Shown: positions 1-8,737 of the stretch, in pieces
How the letters are laid out: every line of letters begins with the position of its first letter
Position numbering within the stretch: the first letter of the stretch is position 1
Origin: Monoraphidium neglectum
Taxonomy: Eukaryota; Chlorophyta; Chlorophyceae; Sphaeropleales; Selenastraceae
Length of the DNA stretch: 15,545 nt
Direction: 5' to 3'
Assembly (NCBI RefSeq): GCF_000611645.1
Contig: NW_014012381.1
Coordinates: 1-15,545 of the forward strand
Program-made: the position numbers and the translations under genes
The notes under the pieces: generated by a model
Database searches by the model: none
The model's input: only the letters and a program-made list of their open reading frames with translations
Told to the model about the DNA's origin: nothing

Positions 1-1
1 G

Positions 2-124
2 CTGCCCTTCCTGTCAGAGCTGGTTGAGGACGGCGAGCCCGCCGTTGAGGCTGCCGCGCAGGGGCTGCTGGCGCAGCTGGAGGAGGTATCTGGGGAGAAG
101 CTGGACTCGTACCTCCGCGCCTGA
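2..124 (+). CDS. UTP10: C-terminal end of UTP10/HEATR1-like U3 snoRNP protein (partial, 5' end outside window)
   Basis: The open frame from base 2 gives 40 residues and then a TGA at 122-124. It starts LPFLSELVEDGEPAVEAAAQ and ends with GEKLDSYLRA. This matches the extreme C-terminus of the UTP10/HEATR1 (BP28) family, recalled from family knowledge: PFLAEL-x-ED, an acidic or Gln-rich helix, then LE-x-x-x-GE-x-L-x-SY just before the stop. UTP10 is a very long HEAT-repeat protein of the t-UTP/UtpA part of the small-subunit processome. It acts in the nucleolus in pre-18S rRNA transcription and processing. Only about 2% of the protein would be visible. No splice site is needed here, so this is probably part of the last exon. 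The assignment rests on 40 residues, so another HEAT-repeat protein cannot be fully excluded. The 3' UTR probably runs to the TGTAA at 460-464. Confidence 0.72.
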   Translation: MPFLSELVEDGEPAVEAAAQGLLAQLEEVSGEKLDSYLRA

Positions 125-459
125 GGAGCAACCCGCCGCCGCCCCCTCCCCCCCTCGCCCTGAGAGCCCTGGTGGTGCGGCCAGTGCTTTCGCCAGCTTT
201 TGGGTCCTTCAGACAGCAAGGCCCTCGGGCGATGGCATCATATTTCCAATCCGCCGCTTTTCCTGTTGTCATCTGTTTGGGCTCTGTGCATGTTGCTTTT
301 GGATCCAAGGGACTTGGTAGCTGCAGGATGACCGCTCATTCCACTTTGCTCATGCTGCCAGTTGCTGCAACGCAACGCAGCTCGCACCTCAGAGAGGCAA
401 GGTGTCACACACCTGAACGCAGCACAACAGTGCTCCATGTGATTCGCACACAGCCGATT

Positions 460-464
460 TGTAA
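460..464 (+). promoter_or_regulatory. Candidate poly(A) signal TGTAA for the UTP10-like gene
   Basis: TGTAA is the usual poly(A) signal of green-algal nuclear genes. This is the first copy behind the stop at 122-124, about 335 bases downstream, and it gives a 3' UTR of ordinary length for this group. The motif is only five bases long, so chance occurrence is possible. Confidence 0.4.
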
Positions 465-759
465 GTGGTGCGCGGTGCAGTGGCTCAATGGGGTGGGTGC
501 TGACACTTGGCTCTTGGCCCAGCTGGGTGATACAAGCATCATGTGTGAGGACCGCCAGTACCTCCCCACCAGCCCATGCACCAGCACCGCCTGCCAATCT
601 TTGCCAGCATGGGCAGTCGCACGTGTCGCATGATGTGCGCCGACAGGAGACACACTTGCGGCGGCGCCCTGCCGATCCATGCCACGCGGGGGCGACGCGA
701 GCCAAGAGCAATATGTCAAGTGACTGCGGGCTGCAACGCTGCAGACTGTCGTGGTTTGT

Positions 760-764
760 TTACA
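760..764 (-). promoter_or_regulatory. Candidate poly(A) signal TGTAA (reads TTACA on +) for gene A
   Basis: This is the first TGTAA on the minus strand behind the gene A stop at 1413-1415. It would give a 3' UTR of about 650 bases, which is long but within the green-algal range. The motif is short and the assignment is by position only. Confidence 0.35.
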
Positions 765-1412
765 GACGTACAAGGCGCGGTACTACAGCCGGCAGCGCAC
801 AAGGCGCGTTACCGTCCCCAAAGGGGGGACGAGCGCTGGCTGCTTGACAAAGCGTGGGCTAGTACAACAGTTGCGCGGCAGCTGCCTGCAAAAGCGCAGG
901 CGCTGTGGCCAGGGCGCGGTGTTGTGGCAAGGATTGTGCTGGTAAAGCAAGGAGCAACAACAATTGTGAGGCCGCAAACGGGCTCACAGCAGGGCGCATG
1001 TTGAGCAATCGGAATGCTCTGCAGGATCCCTGAGCCTGCGCCGACGTTTGACATACATACAACCAAGGTGACCAACTGCTGCATTGTGTTGGAATTCAAA
1101 AAGGTGTGGGAATGGACGTAGCGCCGCGATCAAAACCACAGAAGGTGCTTTGTTTTGAGTCGACGGGGTTGGTTTTCAAACTGCTACGTGCAGAAATGAA
1201 CAAACGGAGCCCTCAGGTCGCACAGAAGCTCGGCCTGCCCCTGCAACAGGCTACTAAACTGAAGAACAACTGAAGACTACCATCACTCGCCAGCCCGCGG
1301 TGCGCCTGCATGTATACCAGGCGCGTGCGCCCCCTGGGGTCGGGCGCGCGGCGGGGCGGAGCACTGTTGCGCCCTGCCGCATTTGTGTGAAAAGGAGACG
1401 AGTGCAGCGGCT

Positions 1413-3010
1413 TCAAGCCTCCGCAGCCGCGGCGGCGGCCAGGGGCGCGTCCCCCACCACCGACCCCCGCCGCGCGGCACGCGCCCCTGCTTCGCCCGTG
1501 ATCGATGGCACCCGCAGCAGCGCGCACGCGCGCCGTTCCACCTCCGCGCGCGTCGCGGCTGCGACAGGGCCCCCGAAGCCGCGCACGAGCAGCGCGCCGA
1601 GCCCAACCAGCAGGCTGACCGGGTCGTCGCACGCCGCGAGCAGCGGCACCGCCGGCACCGCCGCGCTGACGCTGCCGCCGCGCCGCTGGTCGCGCTGCTG
1701 CTTGTGATCGCTGCCGCTCTGCGTGCGTTGCTGCGACACCGACCCCGCACCGCGCGCGAGCGCGTCATCCATGTCGTCCGCCTCGCCGCCGCTGCGTGCC
1801 CGCGTCGGCGGCGCGCGGCGCCGGGTGCTGGCCTCCCGCTCTATGATGGTGAATTTGCTGTCGCCGGCCGTCGCGCTCGCGGAGCGGAACGATGCTGAGT
1901 GCTGCGTTTGGAGCGACGGCGCCTGCTGCATGCGAACCTGCAATTGAGGACGGAGGGCGGGTGGAAGCTGGACGGTCAGCAGCAGGGACATGGCGTGGGC
2001 AAGAGGGGTGGAGACGCGAGTGCTTGCGCAAAAGCTACTGAAGTGCTTCCACGGTGCCGGGCTGCCCCTGTAGGCAGCCTGAGTTTACATCCCCGAGCGC
2101 AGCCAGCCGCACGCATCCCCACAAAGCGACTCCCAGCCGGCCAGCATGCCCACCAGTGAGGCCATGCGTATGAGGCGGTGCCGGACGGTCAGCTGCTCCG
2201 GGCCCTCCATCTCTGGCGGCGCAGCCAGGCAGGCTGCATACTGCCTGTCATCCTCTGTCAAAGATGACGCCTCCTCAAGCGTCTGCAGAGCGGGCGCCCT
2301 GACGCGCGCGGCAGGGGGAGGGGGGATGGGACCCAGGTGAGGCGCCGGCGCGTGGCTGCGCGGTTTGGCGCGGCCGCGTTGTGTGGCAGCGCTTGGTTTG
2401 CTTGGTGGCTCGCGGCGAGGGCGGCGCGCGGCTGACGGCTGGCGAGGGCGGATCAGTGTGCGGGCATGCATGGGATGGGATGAGGTGTGCTCACCCGAAT
2501 GGGCTGCCGTACGCCTCTGCCTGGCATGCCAGCATGTGGTGGGCCGGCACGTGCAGAGTGGAAGCCAGCACTGTGTCTGTGCCCCTCAGATCATCCAAAG
2601 ACTGCAGCACGGCAACAGACACCTGTGGGGCACGAGACGCGGCGGGTGCGGTCAGGCGCAAGTATGTGTTCGGTGGTAAGGCCCTGCGTGGCGGAGCGAG
2701 GGCACGCCCGGACGGGCCGGAGCACGGCGCGGCATGCGGGAACTGGGCAGCGAAGTTACCCTCCAGTGTCGGTTCTCACATCAAACAGTGGCAGCGCTGC
2801 AGGTGCTTGGGGTCCGCGCTGTGTGTTGCTGTTTTTCATGTGGCCGTAGCCCTTTGCCAGGGTGGCCTGCCGCAGGAGCCGCTGCGTGCGCCCGCCGCCT
2901 GGGGTCGGCGCTGCGAGCGAAGCGCCGAGGCCCTGGGGCACCGCGTTGGCGGGCGCCGCGGTGCCGAGGCTGCCTTTGAGAGACCGTCTGAGCACCGTGC
3001 TCGTGTCCAT
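1413..3010 (-). CDS. Gene A: uncharacterised protein, paralogue of gene B (four exons, 342 aa)
   Basis: Exons on the minus strand are 3010-2780, 2622-2495, 2298-2154 and 1937-1413. Introns are GT-AG and of phase 0, 2 and 0; the joined length is 1029 bases. The model rests on conservation with gene B. Exon 1 ends AALPLFD (residues 71-77) in front of a GTGAGA donor. Exon 2 has SVAVLQSLDDL and VPAHHMLACQAEAYGSPF (about 102-119). Exon 3 has LTEDDRQYAACLAAPPEM and ends RMASL (168). Exon 4 is a low-complexity Arg/Ser/Gln linker followed by a hydrophobic stretch at about 262-296 with CDDPVSLLVGLGALLV, which could be one membrane segment. The start at 3010 has a GCCATGG context; an in-frame ATG at 3163 would add 51 residues. 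I do not recognise the family. No catalytic motif is evident. Exon 1 lacks an obvious signal peptide. The exon 1 to 3 core is well supported; the N-terminus and the exon 3/4 junction are less certain. Confidence 0.7.
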
Positions 3011-4908
3011 GGCAGCGGCCGCTCCTCTAAACGCTGGGTGCGGGCGAGGTGTGCCGAAGATTAGCGGCAAAAAATGAGCTGGCCGAACCGAGCGGTGTTT
3101 GAGCTTGCTAGTGGCTGACGCGCTGTGTTTTTGGGCACAATGTTGATAAACGTTTGACAACAATCTGGGAGCAGCTGGAGTTTTGTATCAAGAGGGGCCG
3201 CAGCAGAGATTGCACCTGGCGGGCACTGGCAAAGTGTGACGCTCATGGATGCCCAGGTCACAAGGGAACCTTCGACGGGCGTCAAACGGGCTTGAAGCAC
3301 GGAGACATTTTGACGACGTAGTTGTCATCTAACAAGTACTATGCTTTTTGGCTGGTACTACAGGAACTTCTAGCCGCCTACAAACACCCCTCCTCACCAA
3401 CACACAGCCTGCGGGGCCAGCGCCGGCCGGCCGGCTGCGCGCCGGCTGTGTGCGTGGTTTGCAGGCGACACCACGCCCTCCTATCTTACTCGCATGATAC
3501 ATTACTTGCATGCAGACTTGATGAAATAAGCTGCGGCGCAAAGATCCAGATGCTCCAGCCGATATGCTGGGCCTGGCAAAATATCCAACATCGGGCCAAC
3601 CTTTTCACGTATCGCAGCTGCCATGTAGGGCCGATACTCCTTGTCGATGCTGGCTGGGTGCGCATGTCCTGCGGAGCCAACCTTGCTCATTTGAATAACT
3701 TCGTGATCTCATTTCATAAAGTAGAGGGGAATGGCATGCTGCGGTCAGTAACGGGCTGAAGCCGTCGAAGGCAGGGCGCTCTGCGCCGTGTGCAGCGCCA
3801 GTTGTGGGGCCCCTGGGGCGTGGTGATGCCCGTCAGGGCACGTGCGGATGGAAAGGGCGTGTGGTCAGGAGAAGTTGGTTCAGTTGAAGGTCTGCACTCT
3901 GCAGGCATGTGGGAGATTGGGCTGCCCAGTGTGCCGCAGGGACCGAGGGGCAAACACAACGCAAATGTAACATGTACGGCTCGACGTTGACGCAGTGCAA
4001 ACGCGTGTGTCGGCTGCAGGCACTGCCGGGCGGCTCGCAGGGGCAGATGACGCATCAGGGTTTGCAACGAGCAATGTGACGAAATGCTCTGAAATCAGAA
4101 ACAGATGGCATCAGCCATGCATGTACTGTACAATGCAGGCAAATCCTGGTCAGCGGCAAGTTTAGGCAATTCATGCACCGGTTGCGAGGGACGCAAGGGG
4201 GGGGGGGCTGGGTGTGTTGGTGGGCAAGGCCAGACCCCCTAGCCTCTTGAAACAAAAATTGTCCAACAGGACATGTTCGGCCAACAAAACTCTCTGGTGA
4301 GTGCTTGTATGGGCCTGCAAGCACCGAGATGAGTACAGCGTTGCCCAACGACCCACGTACGCAATGGGCAACATGGCAGGTCGGGCGTCGCAGTGCAACG
4401 CGCTCATAGTCACAGAACGCGCGACTTACTCTTTAATCTGGGCATATAGGCCCCACACACTCCCCTGGCGCTGTTGGTCGCGTTAAATTTGGTCACCAGC
4501 CTGCGCACGGTTTCGCTGTCGCTGTTCTCTTTGATAGCATGCCGTTTGATACTTGGTCCAATCAAATAATTCATCTAGTTAATTTTAGGTTCGTTCACGG
4601 TAGGTGGTCGCCAGTGCGAGCACCTGCGCAGCTGCGCGGCTACTGCTAAAACTTCCCGGATTCAGCCCCTGGGCAGCACCTGCCTGGAGCAGTCGAGCAT
4701 CACTCAGGTACGGCACCAATGAATGCCTACCCATGTAAAGTCTGCAGCTTGTCCTGCCTGCTTGGACATCGCCGGCGTCGCGAGGGGGCTCCGTGTCCCT
4801 ATGGCACAGCGCGGGTGCCCGTGGCCCAGCCACCACCCGCATGGGTCCCAGACGCGGGACCACATACAATCTTTCGTGCAAACTTAATCAGGTCCTCACG
4901 ACATCAAC
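3011..4908. other. Divergent intergenic region between gene A and the PC-esterase gene
   Basis: This interval should hold the 5' regions of gene A (-) and the esterase gene (+). It contains a 14-base perfect palindrome at 3422-3435, an 11-base G run at 4197-4207 and an AT-rich patch at about 4562-4586, some 325 bases before the esterase ATG. One orphan minus-strand open frame (3502-3690) is listed separately. I recognise no conserved gene or RNA here, and no clear TATA box. Confidence 0.4.
3502..3690 (-). other. Orphan 62-codon open frame, possible exon or gene remnant
   Basis: The minus strand encodes a 62-residue peptide with a balanced, protein-like composition, for example IDKEYRPYMAAAIREKVG and YRLEHLDLCAAAYFIKSACK near its end. 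Just before its TAA there is a GTAATG that could be a donor (TGCAA|GTAATG), so it might be an exon rather than a full gene. It lies about 490 bases upstream of the gene A start on the same strand and could be an extra 5' exon, an unrelated small gene or the remnant of one. I do not recognise any family in it. Confidence 0.2.
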
Positions 4909-7887
4909 ATGATAGCTAGGCGGCCACCAATCGCGGCTGTTTGGGCCGCAGTGCTCCTGGCCTGGAGCGCCGCTCCTGGCACAGCAGCTTTCCGCGCTGC
5001 GAGCAGCCAGGCCGGCAGCGCCGACTGCCCTGTGCGTTATTCAAGCATCAGCCAGCCGCTGCTGTTTGGAGGCGTGGCAACGGCAGGGTGCGAGCGCAGC
5101 AGCGGCGGGGCGTGCGGCAAAGTCGGAGAGTGCAAGTGGTGCAAGAACTGGTGGGTGGCTCCGAGTCTGAGTGCCTAGGGAGGAGTGGGCAGCAGGCAGG
5201 GGTGCAGGCGGATGCACCAAGAAGGACAAGTGCAGGGCGGAAAGTGATGACCATCTAGCTGACATACGCCGGGCGGATTGGGAACACATACTCTTGCTGT
5301 GCTCGGGCTCGCTCCTGCTCCTGCCACTTATTGGCTCGCGGTGCCCGCGCCCTGCAAGTTCACCATGCGCTGTTTGGCAACCCATGCTCCCCTTCCCCAT
5401 GGGCTTCCTCCAAACCACAAAATCTCAGGAGAGACATCTGCAGATTCAAGGCGTACGATAAGGATGCGAAAGACTGCACCCCAGAGCAGGTGGCGGGCAC
5501 ACTGAAGCTCGCCAGCACGGCTGACGGCGGCGCCCCCCTGCAGCTGTCGCCCTGCGATTTGTACCCCTACCTGCGTGGCAGGACTCTGTGGCTTATCGGG
5601 TGCGCTAATAAGTCAACATAAGGGGAATTGAGGCTGGCAGTGCAGGCAGCCGTTTCCGGCCGCCGTTGCGGATACCCCAGGCTTCCGCCCCTGCTTGCTT
5701 CTTGGCACCACGCCTTCCCTGAGATCTGAGGGCTCCGCCCGAGCCTCATCAGCTGGTATACTCGCATGTGCTTGCCGCGCCCACTCGACGCTCCCGCCCC
5801 GCCGCCGCGCGCCCCTGGGCGCAGGGACTCCCACACGCGGGCGCTCTTCCGGTCAATGCAGTGCTTCCTGCTCGACCTCTGGGAGGACCAGAGGGTCTGC
5901 CAGGCCAGCCCAGATGATGACCTTGTCAAGCAGCTGGACAAGCTGCCCCTGAAGCCTGGGACGTCCAAGTGCATCCACCTGGCGGGCGGGGGCCGCGTGT
6001 GCCTGGTGCACGCCGTGCAGGGATGGTCGCTTATGGACAACCCCAAGGTGAGTTTGGAGGCTTGAAGGCCGGGGTTTGGGTCTGGTAGGATGGGCGGGTG
6101 GCTGGGCGGGTTTGTGGGTGGTGCGGGGTGCGGTGGTGGGGGTGGGTGTCGGGATGTGGGGTGGAGCGGGGTGGCACTGGGTAGGGCGGGCTTGGGTGCG
6201 GTGAGAAGAAGAGCGGCATGTGTTTTGTGCGGCAGACATGAGTGTGGACTCAGCCCAAAGCGACAGGAGGTCGACCCTGTCGTGCGGAAGACTGCAGGTG
6301 TACAACAAAGCAGCGCAGCCGCACGCACCTCTGTTGGTGCCCACCCCGGGGCCGCGGTGGCGTTAGCGTGGCTGTCGCGCCCCATTTCTACGTTTCCTTC
6401 TGTGGGTAAACGGCCGTCGGAACATGACCCGCATCCACAGGTCGCAGATGGCGGCGTGCTGCAGCTGCTGCATGACAAGCTTGCATCACCCGACGACATA
6501 TTCGTCGTCAACTTTGGCACCTGGCACGGCCCCCACGGCGTCGAGCCCAAGCCGCGCAACAACATCGAAATGTACAAAGTGGTGCTTGAGAAGTTTGGGA
6601 AGTATTACAATGTGCGTAGCCTGGCAGGCTTGGGTTGGAGACCTCGTGGGTCCGTTATCAGCGCTCTTGGCCTGGCGCAGATTCTTGCCACACAGACAGC
6701 CGCCTAGACGCAGCAGCCAGCGGCGGCCGCGGCTGCACCTGATGGACAGCAGCTGGGTCGACTGCGCCGCAGCATCCCCGCTCATTTAACAATTCCAGTT
6801 CTATCAGCCATCGCCGTCATGGTTGGCATAGGCCGCTGGCAATCAGCGCGTCTGTGTGCCAGGAACGCTGACCCTAGGACGTCCCTGCACCGCCCCCTCT
6901 CATACCAGCCTCCTACTTGCTTGGCGCTTTGCGTTGTCAATCTGCAGGAGACCCGGGCCCAGTGGCCGCACGTCCTCTTCAGGGAGTCCCCCACCTCCCA
7001 CCCCGAAGACCCCAAGACGGGCGCCTGCCTCGCCTACCCCGACCCCAGTGTCACCGGCTCACTCGACACGGCGGCGCGCGAGGTGCTGCCGCGCTACGGC
7101 ATGCCTGTGGTCGGCGGCGCGCGCGAGTTCACAATGCCGTCGCCCTGGGGCCACCCCGGCAAGCGGGCAAGCTACGGCGTCGGTGAGCACGATTGCAGCA
7201 GTCCAATGCTTGCCTGGCCACGCGGAATGGCGCAGCGGGGGGCTGTGCGATCTGGAGTGGGGCGCCGGGCGCGGCTGTGGGCGGGCGGGGACGGTGTGGC
7301 TCCTCGTACAGGGTGGGTTGCATGTACCGATAAGCCTGAGGCACCCACACAACGTGTTCCCAGCTTTGCTTTCACAATTTTGCTTGAGAGAGCACACTAT
7401 ATCATAGCCCATGAGAGCCCGTCGCCCTCAAACAAACACGCACAGATTGCCTGCACTACTGCAGCCCTGGCATAACTGAGGTAAGCACTGTGAACAGTTA
7501 GGTGCCGCTGGCCGACACACGGCTCCGCATGACAGCCCTCAGCAGTCAGAGTAGCGCTCAGGTCTTGAGTCAAGCCACAGCAGTTCTTGCATTGGCACAT
7601 GCAGCATGCAGGCAAAACCCGCCTTGCAACAGTTGCACGCATGCCACTCATTCACACCGCAAGCAGTCATGCTTTGTTGCGCATGATTATGCACATGTTT
7701 ACAGGCAATTGTGGGACAAAGTCATTACCCTCGCCCTCGGCCCCCCTTGCCTTGCACCAACCCGCGTGCGCAGCTGCTGCTGTGGGAGCTGTCAAAGGCG
7801 TTCCAGAGCGGAGCGACCGGCATTGCGCCGCTGCCGGCCTCAGCGCCCATCCCTCAGAGGGAGTGCAAGGAGATGCGATACTACTGA
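4909..7887 (+). CDS. PC-esterase / TBL-like (PMR5-Cas1p SGNH-fold) acyl-modifying protein, seven exons, 396 aa
   Basis: Exons are 4909-5150, 5429-5599, 5825-6047, 6441-6611, 6948-7182, 7446-7480 and 7774-7887, with GT-AG introns and a total of 1191 bases. Residues 1-27 form a signal peptide or signal anchor (RR, then AAVWAAVLLAW). A Cys-rich N-terminal part follows, then CDLYPYLRGRTLWLIGDSHT, which carries the GDS block (G138-D139-S140-H141). Next come FVVNFGTWHG (about 233-242), like the family's FN-x-G-x-W block, and DCLHYCSPGI (D348, H351), like the DCxHWCLPG block of plant trichome-birefringence-like proteins. In that family Ser of GDS and Asp/His of DxxH form the catalytic triad, and plant members O-acetylate wall polysaccharides in the Golgi; the substrate here is unknown. 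After DCLH only about 45 residues remain. The start was chosen for the signal sequence and an A at -3. The last acceptor could instead be near 7703, because that stretch stays in frame. Confidence 0.82.
6092..6110 (+). other. Canonical G-quadruplex motif in intron 3 of the PC-esterase gene
   Basis: Four GGG runs at 6092-6094, 6096-6098, 6104-6106 and 6108-6110 are separated by loops of 1, 5 and 1 bases. This meets the usual G3+N1-7 definition on the transcribed-sense strand. G-rich sequence continues to about 6205, with further GGG and GGGG runs. It lies inside the 393-base intron 3, 44 bases after the donor. Confidence 0.6.
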
Positions 7888-8737
7888 AGCAGCCCGCTGC
7901 ATCATCCATCCATCCCGGGGTTCAACATCACATGCTGTGCTTTCTACACCTGCAAGCTTTTGATGCAATTTTGCGACCGTGACTCTATCTGCAAACGTGG
8001 TGCGACGGTGGCAAGTTGACAATGTCTGCCCAACTTCTGGCTGGCTACACAACCCTCTACAGCACCCACATCCGTCCTCACCCATTCCTTGGCCCACCAA
8101 TCATGCACCCCCATCTTTCCTGTCATACTTGCACTTCCTCTCGATTGCGCTGCTGTCCTTCCACAAAAACAACAGGCCGTCGAGCCCGCTCCCTTCTTGC
8201 TTCCCTTCAACACACACACAGCCACCTACAAAACTTCTGGGAGATTTTCCGAGCCTTCATCACAGGCCCCCTCTCTACCTCTTGCCTGCACTTTTGCTGC
8301 ATGCTGCGCTTGGTGCCTGATTCCCAAAGCAAGACGCACACTGCAGAATTTGCGCGATGTAACCAGCTGGTTGGCAGCTACGGACAGAGAGACATTCAGG
8401 CTTGCTGAAGCTTTAGAGTTCCGTAAACTTCGAGTCAATCCGCACTTTGCTGCTTTGAGGGGGCGTGCATTGTTGCTGCGCCTGGGTGTAAAGCAGCTAC
8501 ACGCAGTGCTTGCAAACATGTAGCACATGATAACGAACGCAGGTGCAGCATGCCAAAACACATCACTTTATCAGTCCTATACACGCTGCATAACCAAAAT
8601 GAACGATGACAGGAGCGAATGTGACAAATGGGCAGCTGCCCAGCCAACATCGATCAAGCAAGCAGTTTTGCTGCAGGTAAGCTCAAAATTGCTGCACCAA
8701 GTGACACAAAATGTTTCATGACAAGCCTGTTTTCACA
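7888..8737. other. Convergent intergenic region between the PC-esterase gene and gene B
   Basis: The esterase 3' UTR enters from the left and the gene B 3' UTR from the right. TGTAA copies on the plus strand lie at 8358-8362 and 8487-8491; no minus-strand copy is found between gene B and the esterase stop. The sequence is less GC-rich than the genes on either side. Open frames here are short and unremarkable. I see no other gene. Confidence 0.45.
8358..8362 (+). promoter_or_regulatory. Candidate poly(A) signal TGTAA for the PC-esterase gene
   Basis: This is the first TGTAA behind the stop at 7885-7887, about 470 bases downstream. A second copy at 8487-8491 is an alternative. Both lie short of the gene B stop at 8738, so the two transcripts need not overlap. 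Confidence 0.35.

Larger units (their letters stand above)
125..1412. other. Intergenic interval holding two convergent 3' UTRs
   Basis: The UTP10-like gene (+) ends at the left and gene A (-) ends at the right, so this interval should contain their two 3' UTRs. Candidate TGTAA signals lie at 460-464 (+) and 760-764 (-), placing the two mRNA ends about 300 bases apart without overlap. Open frames here are short, overlap each other on both strands and show no recognisable protein signature. I see no RNA gene or mobile element. Confidence 0.5.

Noticed and set aside
1283..1898. Overlapping open frames on both strands, rich in Arg, Ala and Ser
   Set aside because: They overlap the last exon of gene A and its 3' flank in other frames. 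Only the frame ending at 1413 is supported by similarity to gene B.
4585..4881. A 98-codon minus-strand open frame directly upstream of the PC-esterase gene
   Set aside because: It lies in the probable promoter or 5' UTR, has no domain signature and no splice-site support.
5567..6577. A 336-codon open frame on the minus strand
   Set aside because: It is antisense to exons 2-4 and introns of the PC-esterase gene and contains a long Pro/Thr/His stretch that is only the complement of a G-rich intron. No domain is recognisable.
8016..8523. Several open frames between the PC-esterase gene and gene B
   Set aside because: They lie in converging 3' UTR sequence, change frame without splice signals and match nothing I recognise.
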